Positions 26,454 through 35,209 of a stretch of DNA of 44,109 nucleotides are shown one piece after another. Within the stretch, counting starts at the first letter, position 1. Each line of letters opens with the position of its first letter. Position numbers and translations under genes: made by a program. The stretch covers positions 1 through 44,109 of the forward strand of contig JAEUHB010000154.1 in the NCBI GenBank assembly GCA_016794665.1, given 5' to 3'. The stretch comes from Opitutaceae bacterium (lineage in GTDB: Bacteria; Verrucomicrobiota; Verrucomicrobiia; Opitutales; Opitutaceae). Below the pieces are notes generated by a model. It saw only the letters and a list, made by a program, of their open reading frames with translations. It made no database searches and was not told the origin of the DNA.

Positions 26454-29400
26454 CTAGAATTTCCGCGACACTTCCGCGTAGAACGCGCGGCCGCGTGGAT
26501 CGTGGCTGCCAAGGGCGGTCCCGGTGTTGTCCGCGGCGAAGGGTGGCTCGCGGTCGAAGACGTTGTTCATCCCGAGTCGCACGGTGGTGTCGCGCAGCAA
26601 ACCGTTCGTGAAGCGGCGAGCCAGGTGGGCGTTGAGCGTGAAGTCGTCGCGCACGATGTAGTAGCCGTCGCTGGAAAGATAGCTCGCCTTGATCGCCGTG
26701 GTGCGGAGGGCGCCATCGCGGTAGCTGCCGAGGTAGGAGCCAAAAAGCCCCCCGCTCCAAAGGTCCCGGCGCCACTGGACGGAAACGTTGCCCTTCCACT
26801 TCGCGCGGCCGTCGAGCCAGCGCTGGTTTTGGACCGGGGTGGCGGCATCCTGCCTGAAATCGTTTTTTCCGAGCCAGCTCGCCGCGACGTTGAAGTGAAA
26901 CTGCCCGGCCTCGAGCCGAGGCAGGCGGTAATCGACCGAGAGATCGATGCCCTGGAGTTCGCGGCCGGAGGCGTTGATGTAGGGCTCATTGATCACCCGC
27001 AGGCTGCCGATGGGTGCGCGTTGCTGCGCGGCCGGGCGCGTGGCGTTATAGGCGGCAAACGCATCCCGGTCGGCCTGCGTGACAGCGTTTCGGACGACGT
27101 AGGAATTGCCCGCCGCGGAAAGGTCGATTTGCGCCGGGGCGCGGCCGGCGGCGATCTGGCGGTTATTTTCCGCGAGGAGGCGCGCCGCGTCGTCGATGAG
27201 TGAGAGCGTGCCGGCGACGAGCGCGATGGAGTCGGTCTGCTCGATTTTCCACCAATCCGCACTCACGGAGAGCCCTTTCACCCCGGGCACGTCGAGCACC
27301 AGGCCGGCGGTGCGGGTCTCGGCATTCTCGGGCGTGAGGTTGCGATTCCCGGCGCGGATGCCCCGGCGGCGGCCGCCGGTGCCGTCATCGATGAGGCCGG
27401 TGACGGGGAAGCGATAGTTGTCCACCGCGTTCTGGAAAGCCCGCGTGACGTTGCCGGAAAAGAGCGACGCCAGGTTGGGCGCGCGGAAGCCCTTGTTGAA
27501 TGACGCGCGCACCATCAGCCGCGTCGCCGGCCGCCACGCGAGGCCGACCTTCGGCTTCGTCGTCGAGCCGAAATCGCTGTAGTTCTCGTAGCGTGCCGCA
27601 AACGTGACGTCGAGCGAGCGCGCGCCGGGCATGGCGTTGCGCGCGCCGAAGAGCGGCGCCGACAGCTCGACGAACGCGGCCTGCACGTCGCGGTGCGCGT
27701 CGGCGTTGTCGGTCGGGCTCTGCTGGAGGTAGTTGTTGTCGCCGACGAGCGAAGCGCGGTAGCCGAGGCGTTGCACGTCGGCCGCGGAAAGGCGGCCCGA
27801 CTCCGGATCACGGTAGTCGAGAAAAGTCTCGCGCCGCAGCTCGCCGCCCGCCGCGATCGCGAGCGGGCCGCCGGGCAGCGGGAACAGATCCCCGTTCACG
27901 CGCAAGTCCCAGCTGCCGAGCGTCGTCTCGCCTTCGTGCACAAACGTGCCGAGGAACCGATCGATGATCGCCTGCGGGTTGGCGACGACGTTGCCGGTCG
28001 GGCGGACCTGGCCGTTGACGATCGCGAAGGTGGTGTTGAAGGGATTATAGGCCGTGGCGTCGGTGCGCGCGACAGCATCGCGAAATTGATTTTCCTTCAC
28101 CGAATTGTCCTCGTGATCCTCGGTGCGCGCCGCCGAGTAGAGGAAGGCGCTCTCCCACCGCCACGCGCCGGTGAGATCGCCGCGGGCGCCAAGCACGGCG
28201 CGCCGGGCGTTGGAGTCGACGTTGATGACGCGCGGGGCGACGTCCTGCAACGTCTGCCGGCCGATAAGCACGTCGCTCGGCGCGCCGGTGAGGCGCGCGG
28301 TGCCGTCGGCGTTGGGCGCGCCAGTCGGCGAATAGAAGCGCGAGCCAAAGGGGTTGTAAGGGTTGTCGCGCGACACGAGGACGTTGTTGTCGACGAAATT
28401 GTCGACCCGCGTGCCTTCGCGCTGATTCCGGGACTTTGCCCGGTAGAGCGTGATGTCGCCGAAGAGCTGCACGCGGGCAGTGAGCTTGTAGTCGCCCGAT
28501 AGGTAGAGATTCTGGCGCTTCGATTCCGGCAGCAGCATCTGGTAGCGGTTGATGTCGTAGAAATGCTCGTAGACCGGGGAGGCCAGCGATTGGTCAGGCT
28601 GCGCAGCCTGCCAGGTGCGCGTCGGCGCGCCCGGCGCGGTCGGCACAAAATAAAACGTGCCGTTGGCCGCGATCGCCGCGGTGTCGAAGCCGCCCGCGGG
28701 CCGACCGCCGCCAAACGCGCCGTCCGCGCCGATTGTGCCGCGCTGGAAGCGGCCGAAGAATCCGTGCGCGCTGCGGAAATCCACCGCGGTGTCGGTCGTT
28801 GTGCCGTTCCACGGCGCGGGCGCGCGGCGACGCTGATCGGCGGTGCGCGAAAACGCGCGATCGGTGTTCAGCAACGCGGAGCGGTCGAACCAGTCGTAGA
28901 TCAGCACGACGCTGCCTGCGCCTTTCGCAAACGGCGTGCCCGTCGTCAGGGTGCCCCGCATCTCACGCGCGCCGCCATGCTGGGTGTCGGCGTAGCGCAG
29001 GCTGAGTTCCGTGCCGGTGACGTTGCGCCGGAGGAGCGTGTTGACGACCCCCGCCGAGGCGTCCGTCCCATAGATGGCGGAAGCGCCGTCACGCAGGATC
29101 TCGAGGCCGGCGACTGCCGCGGTCGGGATGACGTTGGTGTTGACCGAGAGAAACGGCGCGCCGCCCTCCGGGCCGGTGATCGGGTGGGGCGCGAGCCGGC
29201 GGCCGTTGAGAAGGACAAGGGTGTTGCCCGAGCCGAGCGAGCGCAGGCTCACGGTCGAGACATCGCCGCGGATGCCAGCGCCGCCGTTGCCGCTCTCGCT
29301 TACGGGGATGCGGCCGGCCTCAGGCAGAAAGGCGAACAACTCGGCCGGCGTCGACACCGCGCGAAGTTTCACATCGTCGCCCGACAGCACCGTGAGGGGC

Positions 29401-29570
29401 AGCGCCTTTTCCTGTTCGACGCGCTTGAGGAAAGAACCGGTGACCGAGACAGCCTCCATCTTCAAGGCAGGTTCGCCGGCCGCTGAGGGTGGCGGCACGG
29501 CCTGGCCGCGCAACGCGGCCGCGGAGGCAAGGAGCGCACAAGCACGGGCGAAACGGAGGGGAGTTTTCAT
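26454..29570 (-). CDS. TonB-dependent outer membrane receptor (paralogue 2)
   Basis: A 1038-residue protein with a signal peptide (1-23). The plug domain has LKMEAVSVTGSFLKRVEQEK, VSLRSLGSGNTLVLLNGRR and LEILRDGASAIYGTDASAGVVN. The barrel contains RYENYSDFGSTTKPKVGLAW and ends in the canonical aromatic Phe (AEVSRKF). It is clearly homologous over its whole length to the receptor downstream. Its start at 29570 lies 11 bases after the stop of the CapA-like gene, so the two are likely co-transcribed. The substrate is unknown. A much longer upstream frame runs antisense-free into the capA gene and is not used. Confidence 0.92.
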   Translation of the reverse strand: MKTPLRFARACALLASAAALRGQAVPPPSAAGEPALKMEAVSVTGSFLKRVEQEKALPLTVLSGDDVKLRAVSTPAELFAFLPEAGRIPVSESGNGGAGIRGDVSTVSLRSLGSGNTLVLLNGRRLAPHPITGPEGGAPFLSVNTNVIPTAAVAGLEILRDGASAIYGTDASAGVVNTLLRRNVTGTELSLRYADTQHGGAREMRGTLTTGTPFAKGAGSVVLIYDWFDRSALLNTDRAFSRTADQRRRAPAPWNGTTTDTAVDFRSAHGFFGRFQRGTIGADGAFGGGRPAGGFDTAAIAANGTFYFVPTAPGAPTRTWQAAQPDQSLASPVYEHFYDINRYQMLLPESKRQNLYLSGDYKLTARVQLFGDITLYRAKSRNQREGTRVDNFVDNNVLVSRDNPYNPFGSRFYSPTGAPNADGTARLTGAPSDVLIGRQTLQDVAPRVINVDSNARRAVLGARGDLTGAWRWESAFLYSAARTEDHEDNSVKENQFRDAVARTDATAYNPFNTTFAIVNGQVRPTGNVVANPQAIIDRFLGTFVHEGETTLGSWDLRVNGDLFPLPGGPLAIAAGGELRRETFLDYRDPESGRLSAADVQRLGYRASLVGDNNYLQQSPTDNADAHRDVQAAFVELSAPLFGARNAMPGARSLDVTFAARYENYSDFGSTTKPKVGLAWRPATRLMVRASFNKGFRAPNLASLFSGNVTRAFQNAVDNYRFPVTGLIDDGTGGRRRGIRAGNRNLTPENAETRTAGLVLDVPGVKGLSVSADWWKIEQTDSIALVAGTLSLIDDAARLLAENNRQIAAGRAPAQIDLSAAGNSYVVRNAVTQADRDAFAAYNATRPAAQQRAPIGSLRVINEPYINASGRELQGIDLSVDYRLPRLEAGQFHFNVAASWLGKNDFRQDAATPVQNQRWLDGRAKWKGNVSVQWRRDLWSGGLFGSYLGSYRDGALRTTAIKASYLSSDGYYIVRDDFTLNAHLARRFTNGLLRDTTVRLGMNNVFDREPPFAADNTGTALGSHDPRGRAFYAEVSRKF

Positions 29571-29581
29571 GTGGTGGATCT

Positions 29582-30718
29582 TCAGGGGAGAATGAGTCGC
29601 GCCGCCCCACCCTCGACAGAAAGCCGGGTGCCAAAGGCCGCGGACAGTCGCGCGAGTCTTTCGAGAACTGCCCGCGCCTGCGCGCCCGTCGCGGGCGAAG
29701 GCACGCCGCGCGTCTCGTAATAGCGCTTGTCCGGCGGCTCGCCCTCGCCCCGCTCGTTGAGCGCGATCGGGTGCAATGTGAGCGCAGTGACGCGCCCGCC
29801 GGAAAACTCCGCGCGCGCGATCGCCCCCTCCCACACCTCGGGCAAATAGTAACCGGGCGCCGTGATGGTATGGAAGACGAGCCCGCCCAGGTCGTAGAAA
29901 ATCGGCCGACCCCGGTGCAGCTCGATGCCGTGCAGCAGCGGCGCGCCGTGCGAGACAAAGACGGTCGCCCCCGCGTCGATGCACGCCTTGGCAAAGGGCC
30001 GCTTCCACGCCGGCGTCACGCGATTGTCAGGCTCCCAGTAGTGATCGTGCTGGTAGGCGATCACGACCTCGGCCGAGGTCGCGGCGGCGCGCAGCGCGGC
30101 GAAGACCCGTTCGGCATCCTCCCGCACGATCTCGCGCGATTTCTCGTCGAGTCGCACCTCGTTGAGACCCGCACGCGTTGCCGTCGCGGCGGCGCCCTCG
30201 CCGAGTTTGCCGGAGCCAAACGATACCAAGGCCACGCGCCCGCGCTTCGTCGTCAGGATCGCCGGCGCCGCGGCGGCGGCGAGCGTCGCACCCGTCCCCG
30301 CGTGGACGAAGCCGCGCTCGCGCACCGCGTCAATCGTGCCGAGCACACCGTCGGGGCCGAGGTCGAACGCGTGGTTGTTGGAAAGCGAAAGCAGGTTGAA
30401 ACCCCAGCTTTTCAGCGCGTCGACCACCGTCGGCTTGGTGGCATGGAAGAACTGCGTGGTGCGCGTGGGTTGGCCGCGCCCGTTGTCGATGGCGACCTCG
30501 AGGTTGGTGAAGACCGCGTCGGCCGAGCCGGCGTCGAGCAGCCCGCGGATGGCGGCGAACTTCTGCGGCGAGGACTCGCGCACGTCGTGCTTGATGAGGG
30601 CCTGGCCGGCGAGCACGAGCCGGAGCGGCTCGCCAGCGCGGGTGGCGCTCACCGCTGCGAGCACGAACGAAACGAGGGCAAACACGCGGGACACGACGCG
30701 AGGGCTGGCTCGGAACAT
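29582..30718 (-). CDS. CapA-family (PGA_cap) metallophosphatase-like exported protein
   Basis: A 378-residue protein with a signal peptide (1-28, ending SATRA). The CapA/PgsA fold is shown by FTNLEVAI (70-77), SLSNNHAFDLGPDGV (111-125), VIAYQHDHYWEP (219-230), VSHGAPLLHGIEL (255-267) and IFYDLGGLVFHT. In capsule proteins this family takes part in poly-gamma-glutamate synthesis, but the biochemistry is unresolved. Two usual metal-site blocks differ: the early GD is GQ (LAGQALIKHD, 36-45), and the GHHPH-type block is SHGAP. I recall the GQALI form as a recurrent subfamily. No CapB/CapC synthetase is nearby. It is the first gene before the two receptors. Confidence 0.8.
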   Translation of the reverse strand: MFRASPRVVSRVFALVSFVLAAVSATRAGEPLRLVLAGQALIKHDVRESSPQKFAAIRGLLDAGSADAVFTNLEVAIDNGRGQPTRTTQFFHATKPTVVDALKSWGFNLLSLSNNHAFDLGPDGVLGTIDAVRERGFVHAGTGATLAAAAAPAILTTKRGRVALVSFGSGKLGEGAAATATRAGLNEVRLDEKSREIVREDAERVFAALRAAATSAEVVIAYQHDHYWEPDNRVTPAWKRPFAKACIDAGATVFVSHGAPLLHGIELHRGRPIFYDLGGLVFHTITAPGYYLPEVWEGAIARAEFSGGRVTALTLHPIALNERGEGEPPDKRYYETRGVPSPATGAQARAVLERLARLSAAFGTRLSVEGGAARLILP

Positions 30719-30780
30719 GACCCGCAGCCGAGCACGAACCGCATTGGCTGACAACGCGTTTGTTTTCCCGTCCCGCCCCG

Positions 30781-33744
30781 CTACTTGCCCCCGCCGATGA
30801 TCCGGTTGATCAGCTCCGAGGCTTTCTCCGCGACGCCGCTTTTCTCGAGCGCGACCGCCGCAAAACGCCGGCTGAGTTCGCTGGCATCGGGCTGGCCGAC
30901 AGTGCCACCGACGCGAAAGGGCTCCGTGCACTCCGCGTAGCCGAGGCGGTCCACCTTGGGCCCGAGCAGGCCGAGGTATTTGAGCAACTCGGCCTGCCGG
31001 CCGCGGGCCCGGAGGCGGAATTCCATCGCAAGCTCGTCGTCGAGCAGGCCCGGGCCGGCCGCGGGCGTCGACGTGCCCGCGCCCGTGAGCCGGAGCTCGG
31101 GCGCGATCAGCGCGAGGTTGCGCAGCGTGGTGGCGCCCGCGGCATCACGCGTCAGCTGCATGCTCAATTGGTCGAACGCAATCGGGTTGAGCGCGCGCAC
31201 AAACTCCGCGACCGCCTCGGGCCGGCCCGCGATGGCGGCGCCGGCCTTTCGCCCTGTGATGCTCCCGATGGAGGCGAAGAAAGCCGCGAAGCCGCCGGTG
31301 TTTTCCGCCGCCTGCGCGACATTCACCGGAAGAACGCGGAAAAGCCCGCCCTTGCTCGTGAGTTGCGCCTCGAAGGCCGCTGCGGCCGGCAGTTCCGGCA
31401 AAGCCGCCGCGCCCGATGCAATCGCGCCTTCCAGATCAAAACGCCCTTCGACCGGCGCCGCGTCACCCTGGCCCGCCGGCCCCCATAACGGCGCCGGATC
31501 GATCTCCTTCAGCCGCAGGTCGACCGCAAGGGCGTAGGGCTGCGGGGCGGACGCGTCAAAGGTCACACGGCCGTCCGCATTCACCCGGCCCGCCTCGCCA
31601 AGGCCGGCCTGCAGGCCCTCGAGCTTCACCATCCCGGCGTCAAGCCGCACCCGGCCGGTGATGTTGCTGGCCTTGAGCGAGTCGGAAAAAACCAGTTCCC
31701 GCAGCCGCAAGCCAATCGCGCCATTGAGGCCAGACCACGGCGGGCCGGCCGTTACCTTCGGCACCGGCATGCCGCCAGGCGCAGCCGGGCCGGCCGCAAT
31801 CGCCGCCCATACCTGCGCATCCTCGACAAAAACCTGCGCGCCGCTCGCCAGCGCCTCGATGACCGGTGGCAAGCCGGCCGCGGGCGACAGCGTTCCAATG
31901 ATCGACAAATCCGACTTGCGCCCGTCGCGCTCGAGCAGCACCGGCGCACTGAATGCCACCACGTTGTCGCGGCCCGCGTCCATACGCAGGTCGATCGACA
32001 CCGTGGGCAGGCGCACCGCCTGCTCCGCGGCGCCCGCGGAGAGGTTGCGCGCAAACACCACCGCTTGCAGCTCGCGGCGCTCGGCGGCGCTTGCCGCGAA
32101 GGTGACCTCCAACTCTCCCGTGGCCAACGTCGCGCGCCCCGCGAACGCCGGCTGCGTGAGCACCCCCGGCAGGCTGGCGATGAGACGGCCCGTGGCCTTG
32201 AGCGGCTGCCCCGCGCCGGCAAGCCGCCCCGCGCGGGCCTCGAAGGTCAGCAGCGTGTCGCCGCCGGCTTTCAACGCCAGGCCGGGAATCTCCACCTGCC
32301 AGCCCTGCGGCGTGTAGTCGGCCGCGAGGCTCACGACGACATCGGCACCCTCGACCTGCCGGCGCCCTTCGTGCGCGAGGGCGAGCCCCGCGATCGCCAA
32401 GGGCGCCCGCGAGCGCAGCGTCACGCCGCCGTTGCGCGGCGTCGCGAAAAGCTCACCGCGCAGGCGGGCCGAGCCCGCATCCAGACCGCCGAGCCAAGGC
32501 CGTGCCCAGGCGAGCGGCGCACCATGCAGCGTGACGGACAGCAAATCGCGCGCGACCTCGGCGGTCCGGAGTTCGCGCGTGCCGGGATTGAACTCGAATT
32601 CCTGGAGGAGCCGGACGGTCGTGACCGGCCCGCCGGCACCGAGGCTCGCCTCAAACTGACGCGCCGCGATCACGCCGCCGCGATGCGCGAGATCAAAGGT
32701 GGCGTTGAGCGAGACCGGGCCCAGCACCTCGAGTTCGCGCCGAAGCACGGCGAGCCGATCGGCGCTGCCCTCGATCCGGCCTGCGAGGTGCGCGGCCGCG
32801 AAGCCGGCGTCGGCATCGAACGTCCCCTCCCCTTTCAGCGCGAACGCCGGCAGCGGCTTGCCGAGCGAAAACGGCGCGAGATCGGCGTCACGCGCCTGCA
32901 CGCGCCACGCGCCGTCGATGCGCTGCGCCCCAAGGGGGAAGCTGGCGGAGACGGTGAGCACCTCGCGGCCGTCGGTGACCACCACGGCCTCGTAGGTCTC
33001 GCCCGCGGCGCCACGCGCCGCGCGCGCATCGGCCCGCAGCCGTGCGCCGCCGGGAAAATCCGGGCCGGTCGCCGTGGCGTCGAGCCGCACGGCCAGCGCG
33101 TTGAACGACCGGGCGGTCGCCATCGAGCCCGTGAGCGTGCCGCCGATGGTGACGGACTGCACGTCGCCGCCGGTCAAAGCCGCCTCCGCGGTCACGTCAA
33201 ATCTCGCGTCGCGACCCGCCGCGAGCCCGCCGCCCTTGATCGCGACACGCACGCGGCCCCGCGACTCGGGCAAGATCACCTCGCCCTGCAAATCGACGCC
33301 GTCGACCGCGACATCAAGCGGCAGGTTGAGTTCGGCAAACACACCGACAAACGCCCGCACGGCCGCCTCGGCCGAGGCCGGCTGGGCGCCCGCCGGCGCC
33401 GGAGTCACGCCCACCGGGTTCGGAAACGACAGGGTCCAACCGTGCGCCGTGAGCCGCGTGACGATCGCCTTGCGCTGCCAGCCGGCGCTGAGCACGGGCA
33501 TCTCGATCTCGGCCCGCGGGATCGTCAGCGTCGCGCCCCGGAATTCCCCCCTCAGGTCGCGCAGCTCGGTGCGGTTGATGCCGGCGGAAACCTCGCCCAG
33601 CGACGCCTTCATGTCCGCGCGGCCGGCGAGCGCGCGGCGCGCCACCCAAGTCTGGAACGACGGCGTCAACGCGACCGCCACCAGCGCGAGGCACAGCAGC
33701 GCCCCGGCGCCGGCGAGCCAGAGGAGCAGCCGGAGACGTTTCAT
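30781..33744 (-). CDS. large AsmA-like membrane-anchored envelope protein
   Basis: A 987-residue protein with one N-terminal transmembrane segment (MKRLRLLLWLAGAGALLCLA then LVAVAL). A long, repetitive beta-rich exported region follows, with many 'LRGEF..ATLTIPRAEIEMP' and 'LTAHGWTLSF' type strands. The C-terminal part (ALNPIAFDQLSMQLTRD, RNLALIAPELRLTGAGT, PFRVGGTVGQPDASEL) resembles the AsmA/YhdP-type family of bridge-like lipid transport proteins. The assignment rests on architecture and these C-terminal phrases, not on a catalytic motif. The start at 33744 is placed at the membrane anchor. It lies between the efflux operon (120 bases upstream) and the CapA-like gene (62 bases downstream). 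Confidence 0.62.
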   Translation of the reverse strand: MKRLRLLLWLAGAGALLCLALVAVALTPSFQTWVARRALAGRADMKASLGEVSAGINRTELRDLRGEFRGATLTIPRAEIEMPVLSAGWQRKAIVTRLTAHGWTLSFPNPVGVTPAPAGAQPASAEAAVRAFVGVFAELNLPLDVAVDGVDLQGEVILPESRGRVRVAIKGGGLAAGRDARFDVTAEAALTGGDVQSVTIGGTLTGSMATARSFNALAVRLDATATGPDFPGGARLRADARAARGAAGETYEAVVVTDGREVLTVSASFPLGAQRIDGAWRVQARDADLAPFSLGKPLPAFALKGEGTFDADAGFAAAHLAGRIEGSADRLAVLRRELEVLGPVSLNATFDLAHRGGVIAARQFEASLGAGGPVTTVRLLQEFEFNPGTRELRTAEVARDLLSVTLHGAPLAWARPWLGGLDAGSARLRGELFATPRNGGVTLRSRAPLAIAGLALAHEGRRQVEGADVVVSLAADYTPQGWQVEIPGLALKAGGDTLLTFEARAGRLAGAGQPLKATGRLIASLPGVLTQPAFAGRATLATGELEVTFAASAAERRELQAVVFARNLSAGAAEQAVRLPTVSIDLRMDAGRDNVVAFSAPVLLERDGRKSDLSIIGTLSPAAGLPPVIEALASGAQVFVEDAQVWAAIAAGPAAPGGMPVPKVTAGPPWSGLNGAIGLRLRELVFSDSLKASNITGRVRLDAGMVKLEGLQAGLGEAGRVNADGRVTFDASAPQPYALAVDLRLKEIDPAPLWGPAGQGDAAPVEGRFDLEGAIASGAAALPELPAAAAFEAQLTSKGGLFRVLPVNVAQAAENTGGFAAFFASIGSITGRKAGAAIAGRPEAVAEFVRALNPIAFDQLSMQLTRDAAGATTLRNLALIAPELRLTGAGTSTPAAGPGLLDDELAMEFRLRARGRQAELLKYLGLLGPKVDRLGYAECTEPFRVGGTVGQPDASELSRRFAAVALEKSGVAEKASELINRIIGGGK

Positions 33745-33864
33745 GGACCGGGGGGACGACACCCGGCCGCGGGGCGAGTTGCAGGCATGGTTCCGGAAAA
33801 TTTTTGAACGCCCGCGCCGGACGGGCCAAGGCCACAGGGAAACCGGCCCCGGCCCGGCGGCAAA

Positions 33865-35205
33865 CTACTTCCGCACAAACTCGTCCGCCTGGCCCATGGC
33901 CTTGCGCAGCGCCGCGACCGCCACGTTGTGACCGAAAAAAGCCTGAATCTGGTTGTTGCGGGCCGTGGTGAGTTCCGTCTGCGCGGCCAGCAGATCGAGC
34001 TGCGTGCTCGTGCCGGCCTCGTAGCGCGCGGTGGCGAGGCGCACGGCCTCGGCCGCCTGCTCGACGACCTTGGCGGAGACCTCCGCCGTCTCGGCGGCCT
34101 GCTGCCACTGGGAATGCGCGCGCCGCACCTCGATCTCGATCGCGAGCTGGACCTCCGCGAGCGTAAGCCGCGTCTGCTCGAGCGCGGAGCGCGCCTGCGC
34201 GACCTTGCCGGCGGTGGCACGGCCGTCGAAGATGGCCCACTGCGACTGCACGCCGATGAGCCAGCCATTGTTGGAATCGCCAAAGCTGTCGGTCGGGCCC
34301 TTGCGCAGCGTCCAGCCGCCGAAAGCCGCGACATTCGGATAGTAGCCCGCCTTCGCCGCCGTGACGCCCTCGGCCTGCGCCGCGGTGAGCTTCGCGATGC
34401 GCTCCAGCTCCGGGCGGTGCGCGCGGGCGGCGTCGAACGCCGACTGAAGATCGAACACCTGGGGCTTGAACTCCAGCGCACCCGCGAATTCCGGCACCTT
34501 GCGCGCCTGATCCGCGGTGTTGGTGGTGAAGCCGAGCGCCTGCCGCAGCGCCTCGATGGCGAGGCGGAAATCGTTGCGCGCGGTGATGAGCGGCACCTTG
34601 GCGTTGGCCACCGCGACCTCGGCGCGGAGTTTTTCAAAGCTGGAGACCGTGCCCGCTTCGAAGCGATCGGTGGCGTTCTTGAGCTGTTGCTGGAGCAACG
34701 CGAGGTTGGACTCCTGCACCTTGATCTGCTCGCGGGCGAGCAGCACGCGGTAGTAGCCGGTGCGCACCTGCAGCAGCGCCTCGTTGATCACGGCCTGCAG
34801 GTCGAGCAGCGCGGCGTCGCGCGCAAGCCTGGCGCTCTTCACGGAAGCGCTGACGCCGCCGCCCGCGTAGAGCACCTGCGAGGCGGTGAGGTTGACCTGC
34901 CAGGCGCGGTCGCTGGCGGGGAAACCGTTGGAGATCTCGCGATCGTTGCGCTGATAGGCGGCATCGGCCGAGACATTGGGCACAGAGCGCGCGGCCACCT
35001 GCACGACCACGCCGTCCTGCTGGCGGATGCGCTCGCGCGCCTGGCGGATGGCGAAGTTGTTCTCCAGCGCGAAGCCGATCGCCGTCGGCAGATCAAGCAC
35101 ATCGGGCACCGGCTGCTGCGGCGCGGGCTGAGCGACGGCCGAGGCCGCCAGCACAAACGCCGCGAGCGGGCGCACCGGGGTGAAATGATTTCGGGTCAGG
35201 TGCAT
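33865..35205 (-). CDS. TolC-family outer membrane efflux channel
   Basis: A 446-residue protein with a signal peptide (1-25, ending SAVAQ). The TolC/OEP fold has two repeats of long helices: LPTAIGFALENNFAIRQARERIRQQ near the N-terminus, FEAGTVSSFEKLRAEVAVANA in the middle and RYEAGTSTQLDLLAAQTELTTARNN near the end. It forms the outer membrane duct of a tripartite pump. It starts four bases after the RND permease stop, so it is the last gene of the marR-adaptor-permease-channel operon. The start at 35205 is set by the signal peptide. Confidence 0.93.
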   Translation of the reverse strand: MHLTRNHFTPVRPLAAFVLAASAVAQPAPQQPVPDVLDLPTAIGFALENNFAIRQARERIRQQDGVVVQVAARSVPNVSADAAYQRNDREISNGFPASDRAWQVNLTASQVLYAGGGVSASVKSARLARDAALLDLQAVINEALLQVRTGYYRVLLAREQIKVQESNLALLQQQLKNATDRFEAGTVSSFEKLRAEVAVANAKVPLITARNDFRLAIEALRQALGFTTNTADQARKVPEFAGALEFKPQVFDLQSAFDAARAHRPELERIAKLTAAQAEGVTAAKAGYYPNVAAFGGWTLRKGPTDSFGDSNNGWLIGVQSQWAIFDGRATAGKVAQARSALEQTRLTLAEVQLAIEIEVRRAHSQWQQAAETAEVSAKVVEQAAEAVRLATARYEAGTSTQLDLLAAQTELTTARNNQIQAFFGHNVAVAALRKAMGQADEFVRK

Positions 35206-35209
35206 GGGA

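Noticed and set aside
23184-27203. A 1339-codon open frame on the plus strand, opposite both TonB receptors
   Set aside because: It crosses two clear receptor genes and their spacer, has no recognisable domain, and its Gly/Val/Asp/Arg/Glu-rich composition is what the complement of GC-rich coding DNA gives.
30009-30931. Longer starts for receptor 2 and the CapA-like protein
   Set aside because: Upstream extensions lack signal peptides and overlap neighbouring coding sequence; the chosen starts begin clear signal peptides.
33745-33864. GC-rich GGCC-containing stretch after the TolC gene considered as a terminator
   Set aside because: The GGCC runs can pair in several ways, but no stem is followed by a T-tract on the minus strand.
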